A stretch of DNA of 20,600 nucleotides from an uncultured Eubacteriales bacterium. GTDB lineage: Bacteria; Bacillota; Clostridia; Oscillospirales; Acutalibacteraceae. Location: positions 1 through 20,600 of the forward strand of contig CAKSSR010000029.1 in NCBI GenBank assembly GCA_934489735.1, in the 5' to 3' direction. A program made the position numbers and the translations under genes. The notes beneath the pieces are model-generated. The model made no database searches. It was not told where the DNA came from and was given only the letters and a program-made list of their open reading frames with translations. Position 1 is the first letter of the stretch. The number at the start of each line of letters is the position of its first letter. Positions 6,200 through 14,546 of this stretch are shown here, one piece after another.

Positions 6200-6648
6200 A
6201 TAGCCGTGGGACACACGAGGTTAACTTATTAAAGGTTATGCATTTGAAAGCATATTTTAATGAGGAATATCTGTTAAATCAGAGGCCTACATCTATTTGG
6301 ATGTGGGAAGTATGTCACGTTAAGTAAGTGCAAGGAAAACTTGTATGTGCTTGACAAATTTTTATATAATTGTCGAGTTAGAGTCGAGAATTTTTACGGC
6401 ATGGGTATAATAAGGTACACATTGCCAGCCATTTGGTAGAGTATTTATACGGAGGTTATGTGCTTGCACTGTAAAAAAGTGTGATTTTGTAACTGATGGT
6501 TTATAAAAAAACGTATAATATACGGACTATCTCGCTTACGTTTAGTACAATAGTACTATCGGGCGAGATAAAACTCTTCTAGTAAGAGAAAAGTCCTCTA
6601 AAATGAGGGCATTATTTTTGAAATAATAGCATATTGGAGGTGCAATAA
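6200..6648 (+). promoter_or_regulatory. Long multi-hairpin leader upstream of rplK
   Basis: The leader contains several simple stems. CTACATC/GATGTGG lies around 6289-6307. CGTAT-AAT-ATACG lies at 6512-6524. A composite hairpin has outer arms ATCTCGC (6529-6535) and GCGAGAT (6563-6569), with an inner palindrome TAGTAC-AATA-GTACTA (6543-6558). CTCTT/AAGAG, CCTC/GAGG and ATTATTT/AAATAAT then run up to the ribosome site. L11-L1 operons are commonly autoregulated by L1 binding its mRNA leader, so this is the natural place for such a site. I do not see a definitive mimic of the L1 rRNA site. The inner palindrome also occurs in the rpmG leader. Confidence 0.5.
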
Positions 6649-7074
6649 ATGGCTCAGAAAGTAGTAGGATTTGTAAAATTACAGATTCCAGCAGGAAAGG
6701 CAACACCAGCTCCACCGGTTGGTTCAGCATTAGGACCTCATGGTATCAACATTATGTCTTTTACTAAAGAATTCAATGAACGTACTAAGAATGATATAGG
6801 GATGATCATCCCAGTTGTAATAACAATTTATGCAGATCGTTCATTTACTTTTGTTACAAAGACACCACCGGCAGCAATTTTGATAAAGAAGGCATGCGGG
6901 ATTGAGAGTGGCTCAGGGGTTCCGAACAAAACTAAAGTAGCGAAGATAACTCGTGAACAAGTTCAGAAGATAGCAGAGCAGAAAATGCCTGATTTAAATG
7001 CAGCCAGCATAGAGACTGCAATGAGCATGATAGCTGGTACAGCTCGCAGCATGGGTGTAGAAGTAGTGGACTAA
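6649..7074 (+). CDS. rplK: 50S ribosomal protein L11
   Basis: This is a complete 141-residue L11, the normal length. It shows the N-terminal domain signature KLQIPAGKATPAPPVGSALG then PHGINIMSFTKEFN, and the C-terminal rRNA-binding domain with KTPPAAILIKKACGI, the GSG-VPNKTKVAKIT segment and the terminal TARSMGVEV. L11 and 23S rRNA form the GTPase-associated centre where elongation factors act. TTGGAGGTG ends 6 nt before the ATG, a strong ribosome site. rplA follows after 80 nt, an ordinary two-gene arrangement sharing the promoter at 6164. Confidence 0.97.
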   Translation: MAQKVVGFVKLQIPAGKATPAPPVGSALGPHGINIMSFTKEFNERTKNDIGMIIPVVITIYADRSFTFVTKTPPAAILIKKACGIESGSGVPNKTKVAKITREQVQKIAEQKMPDLNAASIETAMSMIAGTARSMGVEVVD

Positions 7075-7154
7075 TGTCAAGGTAGTGCACTAAGAGCCCA
7101 TTGGTGGGAGGAAGAGACAATCCGTTTAAACCACTTAATAGGAGGAATATTAGA

Positions 7155-7847
7155 ATGAAACATGGTAAGAAGTATATAGAAAGTTCTAAACTCATAGAGA
7201 AGTCCAAGCTCTATGATTCAGAAGAAGCTTTAAAGCTTTGCAAAGAGACAGCAAAAGCTAAATTTGACGAGACAATAGAAGTTCATATAAAACTAGGGGT
7301 AGACTCACGTCATGCTGATCAACAAGTTAGAGGCGCAATTGTTCTACCTAACGGAACAGGAAAAGCAGTTAAAGTATTAGCAATATGCAAAGGTGAGAAT
7401 GCAGACAAAGCGAGCGAGGCTGGTGCGGATTTTGTTGGAGCAGAAGAGATGGTTTCGAAGATTCAAGGCGGATGGCTTGATTTTGACGTAATCATAACGA
7501 CTCCAGACATGATGGGACTAGTTGGAAGACTAGGTAAGGTATTAGGACCGAGAGGATTAATGCCAAATCCTAAAGCAGGAACAGTTACTCAAGACGTAGC
7601 GAAAGCTATAAATGAAGCAAAAGCAGGTAAAATAGAATATAGATTAGACAAAACTAATATAATTCACTGCCCGATAGGAAAGGCTTCATTTGATTTAGAA
7701 AAGATTTGTCAGAACTTTGATACATTGTTGGATGCGGTTATAAAAGCTAAACCGGCATCATCTAAAGGACAATACATCAGGTCATGCGTTGTTACATCTA
7801 CAATGGGACCTGGAGTAAAGATTAATCCAGCTAAACTTGGACAATAA
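7155..7847 (+). CDS. rplA: 50S ribosomal protein L1
   Basis: This 230-residue L1 is of normal length and lies in the stalk region of the large subunit beside the E site. It opens MKHGKKYIESSKLIEKSKLY. Conserved features are FDETIEVHIKLGVDSRHADQ, the segment LGKVLGPRGLMPNPKAGTVT and the C-terminal KASFDLEKICQNFDTLLDA. The start at 7155 is chosen because GGAGGA (7141-7146) lies 8 nt before it and the family begins at this residue. The frame is open 18 codons further upstream, but that extension lies in the L11-L1 spacer. L1 usually represses its own operon. Here an intrinsic terminator follows within 10 nt and the usual next genes, rplJ and rplL, do not follow. Confidence 0.97.
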   Translation: MKHGKKYIESSKLIEKSKLYDSEEALKLCKETAKAKFDETIEVHIKLGVDSRHADQQVRGAIVLPNGTGKAVKVLAICKGENADKASEAGADFVGAEEMVSKIQGGWLDFDVIITTPDMMGLVGRLGKVLGPRGLMPNPKAGTVTQDVAKAINEAKAGKIEYRLDKTNIIHCPIGKASFDLEKICQNFDTLLDAVIKAKPASSKGQYIRSCVVTSTMGPGVKINPAKLGQ

Positions 7848-7855
7848 TAAGAGAA

Positions 7856-7885
7856 CCGCAGGCTAAGAAAGTCTGTGGCTTTTTT
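7856..7885 (+). terminator. Intrinsic terminator of the rplK-rplA transcript
   Basis: CCGCAGGC (7856-7863) pairs with GTCTGTGG (7871-7878), with two G-U pairs, around the loop TAAGAAA, followed by CTTTTTTATA. It begins 8 nt after the rplA stop, so the L11-L1 transcript ends before the repeat-protein genes. Confidence 0.88.
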
Positions 7886-8213
7886 ATATACTTTAAAAAT
7901 AGAAGGGAAACATTTAGGGAAAGATAATAGAGACAGCGAATTTGTTATAAAAGGGTAGGGTTTGGTCGCAAATTTTCACGAAGAAGTAGTGATTTTCAAG
8001 GAAACATTACGCAGGATAGATAAAATGAGAAAGGGAGAACTTGATTTTCGGAGAAAAGGTAGAGAATCTAGAAAGGAAGCAGTGAAAAAATTAATAAGCC
8101 GACATATAATAGATATACAAGAGTTAAAATATTTATAATAAAACATTTCAACTGATTATACCAAATGCACTATATTATATAAACGGCAGTAAGAATATTT
8201 AAATAAATTGTAG
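7886..8213. other. Intergenic, nothing recognised
   Basis: This AT-rich gap between the ribosomal-protein terminator and the promoter of the first repeat-protein gene holds no open frame with a ribosome site, no RNA gene signature and no clear repeat. It is the boundary between the housekeeping block and the repeat-protein array, and would be the place to look for a junction if the array was inserted. Confidence 0.5.
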
Positions 8214-8242
8214 TTGAAAAATAAAAGGAGATATGTTATTAT
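8214..8242 (+). promoter_or_regulatory. Promoter of the first repeat-protein gene
   Basis: TTGAAA (8214-8219) and TATTAT (8237-8242) have 17-nt spacing, and TGT directly before the -10 gives an extended -10. The predicted transcript starts near 8249 and leaves about 28 nt before the ATG at 8277, with AGAGGTG in it as the ribosome site. Confidence 0.65.
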
Positions 8243-8276
8243 TCTTTTACAGATATTAATTATAAGAGGTGATTAA

Positions 8277-9023
8277 ATGTTTGGATTAAAAAAGTTATTT
8301 ATAATAACTTCATGCATGGTAGGATGCGCTTCTATTATGCAAGGTCATGTTATGTCAACAGAAGTTAATCAAAGGGATGAATTTAGAGTAAAAGTTTATA
8401 GATCATTGGATAATGCAGAGAAAGAATATATCAGGACAAACGAAAGGTTGTATTGGGAAAGAAAAGATAATGATCCTAGACTATCCGATGACTATGCTGA
8501 TACGTATTTGGAGCAAATTTTACTTGGACACAGCCCAAAGGAAGCGAGAGCTTATGCAACTTGGATGGCAAAGACACATGACGAAAAGCAATCATATAGG
8601 TTTGCTAAGATCTATACCAATGCCATATTTGATATAAGGGATGAAGATAAATTAGAGGCGTATTCGAGATGGATGATGACGCATGACGATCCGAGGCAAG
8701 GATTAAGATATGCCAATGCTTTTACAGAAAGAATGTCGATGTCAGAGGGAGAGTTAAAGTCTGATATATACGCAAGTAGGATTGCAAAAGGATATACGGA
8801 CAAATATGCAAAGATTTATACGGAAGTATTTATTTCATGTCAGGTAATGGGAAACAACAGAATGAGGTCGGAACTCTGTGCGGACTGGACAGCAAACGGA
8901 AATGATCCTAGAAAATGTTTAGGCTATGTAGAATTAGTTTTAGCTAAGATAAAAGATGGCGAGGATATATCAACGGCGAAAGACTACGCAAGGATGATTA
9001 TGGGATATAAAATGTCATCATAA
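8277..9023 (+). CDS. Secreted Tyr/Ala/Trp helical-repeat protein, 248 aa (family member 1)
   Basis: This is the smallest member of the array. The N-terminus MFGLKKLFIITSCMVGC has a basic start and a hydrophobic stretch to about residue 24, so export by Sec is expected. A cysteine at 17 preceded by MVG is only a weak lipoprotein site. The mature part carries about five degenerate helical units. Each second helix has an aromatic-rich form: AYATWMAKTHDEKQ, AYSRWMMTHDDPRQ and CADWTANGNDPRK all share A/C-x-x-W and a following D-x-R/K turn. Other units contain YADTYLEQILLGHSPKEA and IYASRIAKGYTDKYAKIYTE. AGAGGTG lies 6 nt before the ATG. It has its own promoter and terminator and so is a separate unit from the genes that follow. 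Function unknown; the fold is inferred from helix periodicity. Confidence 0.8.
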   Translation: MFGLKKLFIITSCMVGCASIMQGHVMSTEVNQRDEFRVKVYRSLDNAEKEYIRTNERLYWERKDNDPRLSDDYADTYLEQILLGHSPKEARAYATWMAKTHDEKQSYRFAKIYTNAIFDIRDEDKLEAYSRWMMTHDDPRQGLRYANAFTERMSMSEGELKSDIYASRIAKGYTDKYAKIYTEVFISCQVMGNNRMRSELCADWTANGNDPRKCLGYVELVLAKIKDGEDISTAKDYARMIMGYKMSS

Positions 9024-9055
9024 GACAATTTTAATGAAATAGATTGAAAATATAG

Positions 9056-9093
9056 GCACTAAGATTCATCAATGATGGGTTTTAGTGCTTTTT
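9056..9093 (+). terminator. Strong intrinsic terminator after family member 1
   Basis: GCACTAA pairs with TTAGTGC, extended by GATTCATC pairing with GATGGGTT through G-U pairs, around a 3-nt AAT loop, and followed by TTTTTG. The stem is about 15 bp and lies roughly 33 nt past the stop codon. Confidence 0.85.
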
Positions 9094-9188
9094 GTATGCA
9101 ATTATATTAAAAACAAATAGAAATGAATACGACTTTATTGCTAAAATGATAAAACGATAACTGTTATATTAAAATTATGTTAAATATA

Positions 9189-9217
9189 TGGATATGATGA
9201 ATAATATGTGGTATAAT
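9189..9217 (+). promoter_or_regulatory. Extended -10 promoter for the second repeat-protein unit
   Basis: TGG-TATAAT (9209-9217) is a perfect extended -10, with a partial -35 TGGATA (9189-9194) at 17-nt spacing. Transcription would start near 9224, about 80 nt before the ATG at 9306. A second TATAAT overlaps at 9222-9227. The purine run GAAAGGAAAA near 9260 is about 36 nt from the start codon, too far to act as its ribosome site. Confidence 0.55.
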
Positions 9218-9305
9218 TTATTATAATTTATTTTTAAGTTTTTATTATTGAAAAATTAAAGAAAGGAAAACTTACAATATATAGGTTTTAAATGGTATTA
9301 TAAAA

Positions 9306-11798
9306 ATGGAATTAAGTAGATTGATTTACGCTACTATGATTAGCGCAATGTTAGCAAGTCCTGTAATATGTTCAAGAGGTTGTGATAATAATAGCAATTT
9401 ACCAAGCCAAACTGTAACAAGTAGCAAGATTTTTCAAGATAAAGTGCTGTCGCCCAAGGTTATGGAAGACCCGTTAGAAGATTTATATAATAAGATATAT
9501 AATTCCCATAAGGAAAAGGGAGAAAATGAGACCCTGTCGCATTTCTTTGCAATAGTTGGCACAGACAAGAGCATTGAGGACAAAGACAAATATATTGAAC
9601 TTTTTAAGGGAAAGTATAAGGAAGGGAGCTCATTGTTTGAGCCTTATGCATACGTTATAGCCAAAATGATAGGAAAATTAAACGAAGAGACTCCAAGACT
9701 AATCGAAAAGTTTGATAATATTTATAGAATAAAAAGAGCTGAGAGCCATGAGAATGAAAAAAATGCATTCAATTATGTCATTTACTTATTTTATAAAGAG
9801 CTTAACAAGGAGGATTCACGTAATTATTTAGTTAATGCAGAGAAATTTGCAAGTATACTTGACAAAAATGAGCCATATAGAAACGTCAGAATGAATTACC
9901 TATATGCTTTGTACTTAACAGATATTTGTGAAAATTCAGATTTAGCAAATAAGTTTACGAGAATTTTAGAGAAAGACATACAAGCAAGTGCCTTCAATAT
10001 TGATTTAAGGTTGTATTATAAGATAATAAGTATAGCCCAGGACGAAAAGTCTTTTAATAGGCTTTTAAGATTATTCAATGATAAGATGGAGGAAGGCTAC
10101 GGAGAAGAGAAAGCATTAAAGTTTATTGAGATTTTTAAGGAATCGAAAGGCATGGAGGAGGCTAAACAAAGAAATTTTGCAGACGAGATTAGCAGAAACA
10201 AGTATCAGGATGAAGAGTTATCAAGAGTTTACTCAAGTTTAATATCAAATGGCAATAATGATATTATGGTACGCAGGCTTATGAAAGCATATATTAATAA
10301 TTTGAAAGAGAAGAAATATAATAATTTTAGAGCTTTGCTAGCAGCATATTGGTTAGCAATTGGAGGTGATCAGGGTTTAGTTGACCAATTTGTAAAGATC
10401 TGTGAAGAAAAGTGCAGATACATAAAAGACTTACAAAAGGCCATCATTGTTACCAAATTAGAGCTAGATGGCGAAAACAATATGACTATTAACATATTGA
10501 TGACGAAATGTGATAAATATATTAAAGAAAAGAAAGGCATATTGAAATGTTTAGCTATAGCGAAGTATTCAAAGCATTTAAAAAGTGAATCTATGCTAGA
10601 AAGAAGTGCGAACCTATGCGAATTTTTAGTATTATTTGGGAATAGCTTTGACGATGCATATATAAAAGCTAAGTATTTGGTGGAAAATAATATAGGGGAT
10701 ATTAAAAATGCTGACTTTTATTTAAGCCAATACAAATTGGTAAGAGAAAGGTTTAAGCTTGGTTATATGTCTGCAGAATTAATTGGAATTCCATTGATAA
10801 ACTATGATGAACTAAGTGACATATATACTAGAGAATATATTGAAAATATTGTATTGGGAAGGTTGAATCCGGTTGAGATAGCAGAGCAAAAATTGGTTTA
10901 TTATATTAGGAGCGTTTTAAAGGGCAATTTGATACAAATTCAACCTATAGTGATCAATAATGGAGCGATTCCAATAAGTAATGTTACAGTAGTAAGAACT
11001 GCTTTAAGTAATGATACAAGTTATCAGATGCCACCAGTAAAAGTTAGTCATATTGACAGCAGAATAAAAGTTTTTGATGCGCCCAAGGAACCACAAGCGA
11101 CTACAGAAATGCAACAGAATACGAATGTAGCGACAAATAACTATGTGCAACCAATGGGCTTGACTCAGGCAAAGAATAATATAAGTGGAATAAATAAAGT
11201 AGAACAAATAGTAGTATCGCCTGCATTAAAGATTCAATCAAATACTGGTACAGACATAAAATATTCAGCACCTGTCAGAGAAAATGCACAAATAAGTAAC
11301 CAAGAGGCTAGATATCCTATGCCGACTCAAGTGAAGACCAGCACAATTGAAGCAAATACAGAGCTAATTGCAGCAAAAGTACAAGCAATTGCTAGCCAAA
11401 GTGTAGGAGACAATATGCCTATCCAAGCAAGTAGTAACGTATTTCAGGCAAAAACTACGGCGTCATTACCAGCAATTAAAAAACAGACTCCAGTTGGTAT
11501 AAATACAGTGGTAACTGGTGAGGGTTTTGTACCGTTAGTGACAAATCAGGGAGCAAACTTCAAGCAAACTTTAAATCAAAAAGCAGTTTTGCCAATTGGA
11601 ATACCAATAATGAATACCGGCATAAGTAGAAGTTATAGTGCGGCTCCAGGTGTCGTTTTATATCCGCAGGCGCAAGATAGTAAGACTAATACTACCAATG
11701 GGAGAAAGACAAGAAAACGTAAGAATAATTCGACTAGTAATGCGACAAATAATTCAAATGGGACAAAAGAAGTGACTTCAACTAAAGGGAAAAATTGA
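9306..11798 (+). CDS. Secreted helical-repeat protein with long disordered tail, 830 aa (family member 2)
   Basis: Residues 1-24 (MELSRLIYATMISAMLASPV) form an export signal. Residues 50-535 are alpha-helical with degenerate family repeats, for example EELSRVYSSLISNGNNDIM and RALLAAYWLAIGGDQGLVDQ. The YA motif is weaker than in its neighbours and the helices are richer in Lys/Glu/Asn. From about residue 538 the composition changes abruptly to a Gln/Asn/Thr/Ala/Pro-rich, Cys- and Trp-free tail of nearly 300 residues. It has loose motifs such as QAKTTASLPAI and QTLNQKAVLPIGIP, and ends in a basic patch GRKTRKRKNN and an Asn/Ser/Thr/Lys end. There is no LPXTG or wall-binding repeat. No Shine-Dalgarno precedes the ATG; the start is set by the signal peptide. 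The next gene follows 48 nt later with no terminator, implying an operon. Function unknown. Confidence 0.8.
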   Translation: MELSRLIYATMISAMLASPVICSRGCDNNSNLPSQTVTSSKIFQDKVLSPKVMEDPLEDLYNKIYNSHKEKGENETLSHFFAIVGTDKSIEDKDKYIELFKGKYKEGSSLFEPYAYVIAKMIGKLNEETPRLIEKFDNIYRIKRAESHENEKNAFNYVIYLFYKELNKEDSRNYLVNAEKFASILDKNEPYRNVRMNYLYALYLTDICENSDLANKFTRILEKDIQASAFNIDLRLYYKIISIAQDEKSFNRLLRLFNDKMEEGYGEEKALKFIEIFKESKGMEEAKQRNFADEISRNKYQDEELSRVYSSLISNGNNDIMVRRLMKAYINNLKEKKYNNFRALLAAYWLAIGGDQGLVDQFVKICEEKCRYIKDLQKAIIVTKLELDGENNMTINILMTKCDKYIKEKKGILKCLAIAKYSKHLKSESMLERSANLCEFLVLFGNSFDDAYIKAKYLVENNIGDIKNADFYLSQYKLVRERFKLGYMSAELIGIPLINYDELSDIYTREYIENIVLGRLNPVEIAEQKLVYYIRSVLKGNLIQIQPIVINNGAIPISNVTVVRTALSNDTSYQMPPVKVSHIDSRIKVFDAPKEPQATTEMQQNTNVATNNYVQPMGLTQAKNNISGINKVEQIVVSPALKIQSNTGTDIKYSAPVRENAQISNQEARYPMPTQVKTSTIEANTELIAAKVQAIASQSVGDNMPIQASSNVFQAKTTASLPAIKKQTPVGINTVVTGEGFVPLVTNQGANFKQTLNQKAVLPIGIPIMNTGISRSYSAAPGVVLYPQAQDSKTNTTNGRKTRKRKNNSTSNATNNSNGTKEVTSTKGKN

Positions 11799-11846
11799 AA
11801 AAATAAGTAAGATTCAAAAATCTATAACGAGTTAAGTGGTGTGAAA

Positions 11847-12851
11847 ATGAGTAATCGGGTTATAAAAATATCCATGTTGGCTACATTTTTAGGAATTTTC
11901 AGTAATTTGGGAACAATAGCAATGATGAATGGTAGCGATAAGTTATTAAATCCAGTATATGATATGTATTATATATTTGCTAGGTCGAGAAATTATGACG
12001 AAAATTTATCAAAAGTATTTGCCTCATTGAAAACGAAAGGTCAAGATAATAATTATATAAATGGTTATATTGCAGCATATAAGGAAATATATGATGGAAA
12101 TGATAAAAAGGCTAGAATTTATGCAGCGTATTTAATGAAATGTAATGATAAATCAGAAGCACTTAAGTATTCGAATGCGTATATGAGGCATTTTATTAAT
12201 GGACATTCGGATTTGTCTTCAGGAGTGTATGCAACTGCATTGCTAAATGGAAATACAGAGATGTTCTCGGCAAGGTATGCTTATGCATACGAATATGCAA
12301 GGGGTTTGGGCTATGAAAATACTTTGACAAATGCCTTTTCGTTATATTATGCAAGGGGAAATAATTTAGAAGAATCTAAGGAATATACAGAATTGTATAA
12401 GAAATATTCAGAAAATAATAGCAAAAGTACAGGGACTTCATACAAAGATGACTATCTGATTGTATTTATAGATTTGCTTAGGAAGTATGGATATGAGAAT
12501 TCTGAAGCAAGGATCCATCAGGCAACAGAAGAATATATGAAAATAAGTGGTTTAAGCAATGATCGAGAAAAAGCAGAAATGTGTATCAGATGGTTTTTAA
12601 GAGGAAATGATATATCAAAAGTGAACGACTATTACAATATATATCGTAAAAAATTAGAAGAAGGTAAATCAGATGTATACTCCGATATCTTTGCATCATT
12701 GATATTGGATGGAAAAACTGAAGAATATGCTGATAAATATGCAGATTTTTATATAAGTGCATATGTAAAGGCTAGAATAGATAATCTAAGTGACTTAGAA
12801 GCAGGTAAGCAGGCCACTTGTCTGGCTAAACTTGCAATGACAAATTTATAA
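11847..12851 (+). CDS. Secreted Tyr/Ala helical-repeat protein, 334 aa (family member 3)
   Basis: The ATG at 11847 is preferred over the in-frame GTG two codons earlier because AAGTGGTG then sits at normal spacing. The N-terminus MSNRVIKISMLATFLGIFSN then LGTIAMMNG is an export signal of about 25-27 residues. The rest is nearly all repeat: KARIYAAYLMKCNDKSEALK, SSGVYATALLNGNTEMFSAR, EEYADKYADFYISAYVKARI and similar, with the G-N/K-T/S turn between helices and YA pairs spaced about 18 and 36-37 residues apart. It has no tail and ends shortly after the last unit (AKLAMTNL). It lies between members 2 and 4 with gaps of 48 and 17 nt, so all three are probably co-transcribed. Role unknown. Confidence 0.8.
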   Translation: MSNRVIKISMLATFLGIFSNLGTIAMMNGSDKLLNPVYDMYYIFARSRNYDENLSKVFASLKTKGQDNNYINGYIAAYKEIYDGNDKKARIYAAYLMKCNDKSEALKYSNAYMRHFINGHSDLSSGVYATALLNGNTEMFSARYAYAYEYARGLGYENTLTNAFSLYYARGNNLEESKEYTELYKKYSENNSKSTGTSYKDDYLIVFIDLLRKYGYENSEARIHQATEEYMKISGLSNDREKAEMCIRWFLRGNDISKVNDYYNIYRKKLEEGKSDVYSDIFASLILDGKTEEYADKYADFYISAYVKARIDNLSDLEAGKQATCLAKLAMTNL

Positions 12852-12868
12852 GAATAGAGGGATAAATA

Positions 12869-14311
12869 ATGAGAAAGTTAATAAAAATAGCATGTTGTAG
12901 CTTTGCAATAGTTAATGGATTGATCATGCAAGCATTTGCAACAGATCCAGGAGCAACAGATATAGAAAGTGACTACAAAGCATTATATAACAAAGTGATT
13001 TCATGTGGATATAATGGGGAAGTGGCAAGAGAGTGTATTGATTTGATAAGCAAAGAGGGAAAATCAAAAAGATATATAATGGAATACTTATTTGCAAGAG
13101 GATTGAGTTTGTCTTCAGAATTGGCTAAAAAATATGTGAATGTCTATTTGGGCTATAGAAATCTTTTGGGAAAAGATAGATTATCTGTTATCAAATGCAT
13201 AGAGCGTTATGATACTAAGATGAAACAATGCTTGTCTGAGAAATATGCAAATTCATATGGAAAATACATATTGATAGGACGTGATAGGAAATATGCTACA
13301 AATTACTTGTGTTTTGATGAAAGTTATAGCAATATGTATTGCGAGAGTTATTCAAAAATATATGCCAGGTGGATTATGGATGGAGGAAGTAGAGAAGGCT
13401 TTGATGAAATGTTAAAACTTTATAGATGGAAAGTTGCAGAAGGTAAGTCTAATGAATGGGCATATATGTATGCCTCATGCATAATCAAAGGATATCTAGA
13501 AAAATCAGCCATTAAGTATGCAGATGCTTACAGTCTTGAAAAGAAAAGGAGACTACAGGACTTAGATGTAGAAGCTTATACTGACTTTATTGCTAATGAA
13601 AATAAAGTAATATTATATAATATTGACCAGTATGTTGCAATTTACAAGGATATATATGAAAATTCTTTGATCAGGGGGTACAATGACAATTGTGCTCGTG
13701 CTCGTGCATCATTTGCTGCTGGCGGACATAACCTCCAGGACTTGAAAAAGTATACTGAGTTTTATTTGGAAAAGTATTTGGATGGCGAGAGTTATTATAT
13801 ATCTGATATTTATGCAAAATTGAAGGTGGATAATAAAACAGATGAATATATATATAAGTATTTTGAGGGATATGACAACCAGCGATTAAAAGAATTGAAT
13901 ATTTTTAGAGATAAATATAAGCTATGTGTTGCGGAATATGAAGAACAATCTGAGGAGTCTGAAGAAGAGTTACAAAAAAGTGATGAACCATCTGGAACAG
14001 CAGGCCTATATGGAATGAAAGAGCCACAGCCTGTCAGAAAGATTCAAGTTGTGGATTACGAGCCGATAGAATATAAAGACAATAGTTCAGATGAGGATTT
14101 CGAAAATAGCGAAGGAAATATGAGAAAAGTTTCTAGAACAAAGAGACTTGTAAGTAAAAAGAGATCAAATAGCAGAGCTGGTAAGCCTTCTGTACGCAGG
14201 AAAGCAAAAAGTAGTAAAGTAGATAGGGCTAAGATTGATTCTATTGAAAAAGAATCGGTAGTTGATATTTCAGAGGAAATAGAGGACTTTACTTCTGATG
14301 AAATGAATTAA
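12869..14311 (+). CDS. Secreted helical-repeat protein with acidic/basic tail, 480 aa (family member 4)
   Basis: AGAGGGA lies 7 nt before the ATG. The protein starts with a textbook Sec signal, MRKLIKIACCSFAIVNGLIM, with an AFA-TD cleavage site after residue 24. Residues 35-350 carry family repeats such as CLSEKYANSYGKYILIGRD, SYSKIYARWIMDGGSREGF and NEWAYMYASCIIKGYLEKSA, including the W form seen in member 1. From about residue 358 the sequence becomes low complexity. First comes an acidic Glu/Ser block (EEQSEESEEELQKSDE), then a strongly basic block at about 417-448 containing SRTKRLVSKKR and VRRKAKSSK, then an acidic end. The basic block resembles a bipartite nuclear-localisation or nucleic-acid-binding sequence, though this is only a composition match. 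Last gene of the probable three-gene operon starting at 9306. Confidence 0.8.
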   Translation: MRKLIKIACCSFAIVNGLIMQAFATDPGATDIESDYKALYNKVISCGYNGEVARECIDLISKEGKSKRYIMEYLFARGLSLSSELAKKYVNVYLGYRNLLGKDRLSVIKCIERYDTKMKQCLSEKYANSYGKYILIGRDRKYATNYLCFDESYSNMYCESYSKIYARWIMDGGSREGFDEMLKLYRWKVAEGKSNEWAYMYASCIIKGYLEKSAIKYADAYSLEKKRRLQDLDVEAYTDFIANENKVILYNIDQYVAIYKDIYENSLIRGYNDNCARARASFAAGGHNLQDLKKYTEFYLEKYLDGESYYISDIYAKLKVDNKTDEYIYKYFEGYDNQRLKELNIFRDKYKLCVAEYEEQSEESEEELQKSDEPSGTAGLYGMKEPQPVRKIQVVDYEPIEYKDNSSDEDFENSEGNMRKVSRTKRLVSKKRSNSRAGKPSVRRKAKSSKVDRAKIDSIEKESVVDISEEIEDFTSDEMN

Positions 14312-14546
14312 GAAAAACAGACAAAATTTAAGAAATATTGATGGATGTAAAAAAATTCTAGGCATTTATTAAAAAATGAAGGCGTATTGGTTGAAAAAAA
14401 TAAGACTTGAAAGGAGTAGCTACTTGATAGAATGTCTATAGGGAAGTAAAAAGAAGTAAAAATTAGATATGTCTATTTATATCGTAGCATGACGGGATAC
14501 TTTTCCTGCTTTAATGCAGTAATAAGTTTCCGCATTGTAAGTTTCG
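14312..14546 (+). promoter_or_regulatory. 235-nt gap with a third copy of the GAAAGGAG-CTACT leader motif
   Basis: No open frame is supported and no clear terminator follows member 4. GAAAGGAGTAGCTACTTGAT (14409-14428) followed by AGAAT matches the motifs before secE (4878) and nusG (5324). Here the central part is itself the palindrome AGTAGCTACT. A TTGATA about 17 nt upstream of TAAAAA gives at best a weak promoter for the following gene. A small CTGC-TTTAAT-GCAG hairpin lies near 14509-14522, about 25 nt before the start codon. Confidence 0.4.

Noticed and set aside
7101..7154. Upstream in-frame extension of rplA
   Set aside because: The 18 extra codons lie in the L11-L1 spacer. GGAGGA before 7155 and the family start fix the shorter L1.
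8327..8329. Lipoprotein attachment cysteine in member 1
   Set aside because: The preceding residues MVG lack the usual Leu at -3 and no other array member has a lipobox, so ordinary Sec export is preferred.
11004..11207. 67-codon minus-strand open frame in member 2
   Set aside because: It is antisense to the low-complexity tail of the real gene, with no ribosome site.
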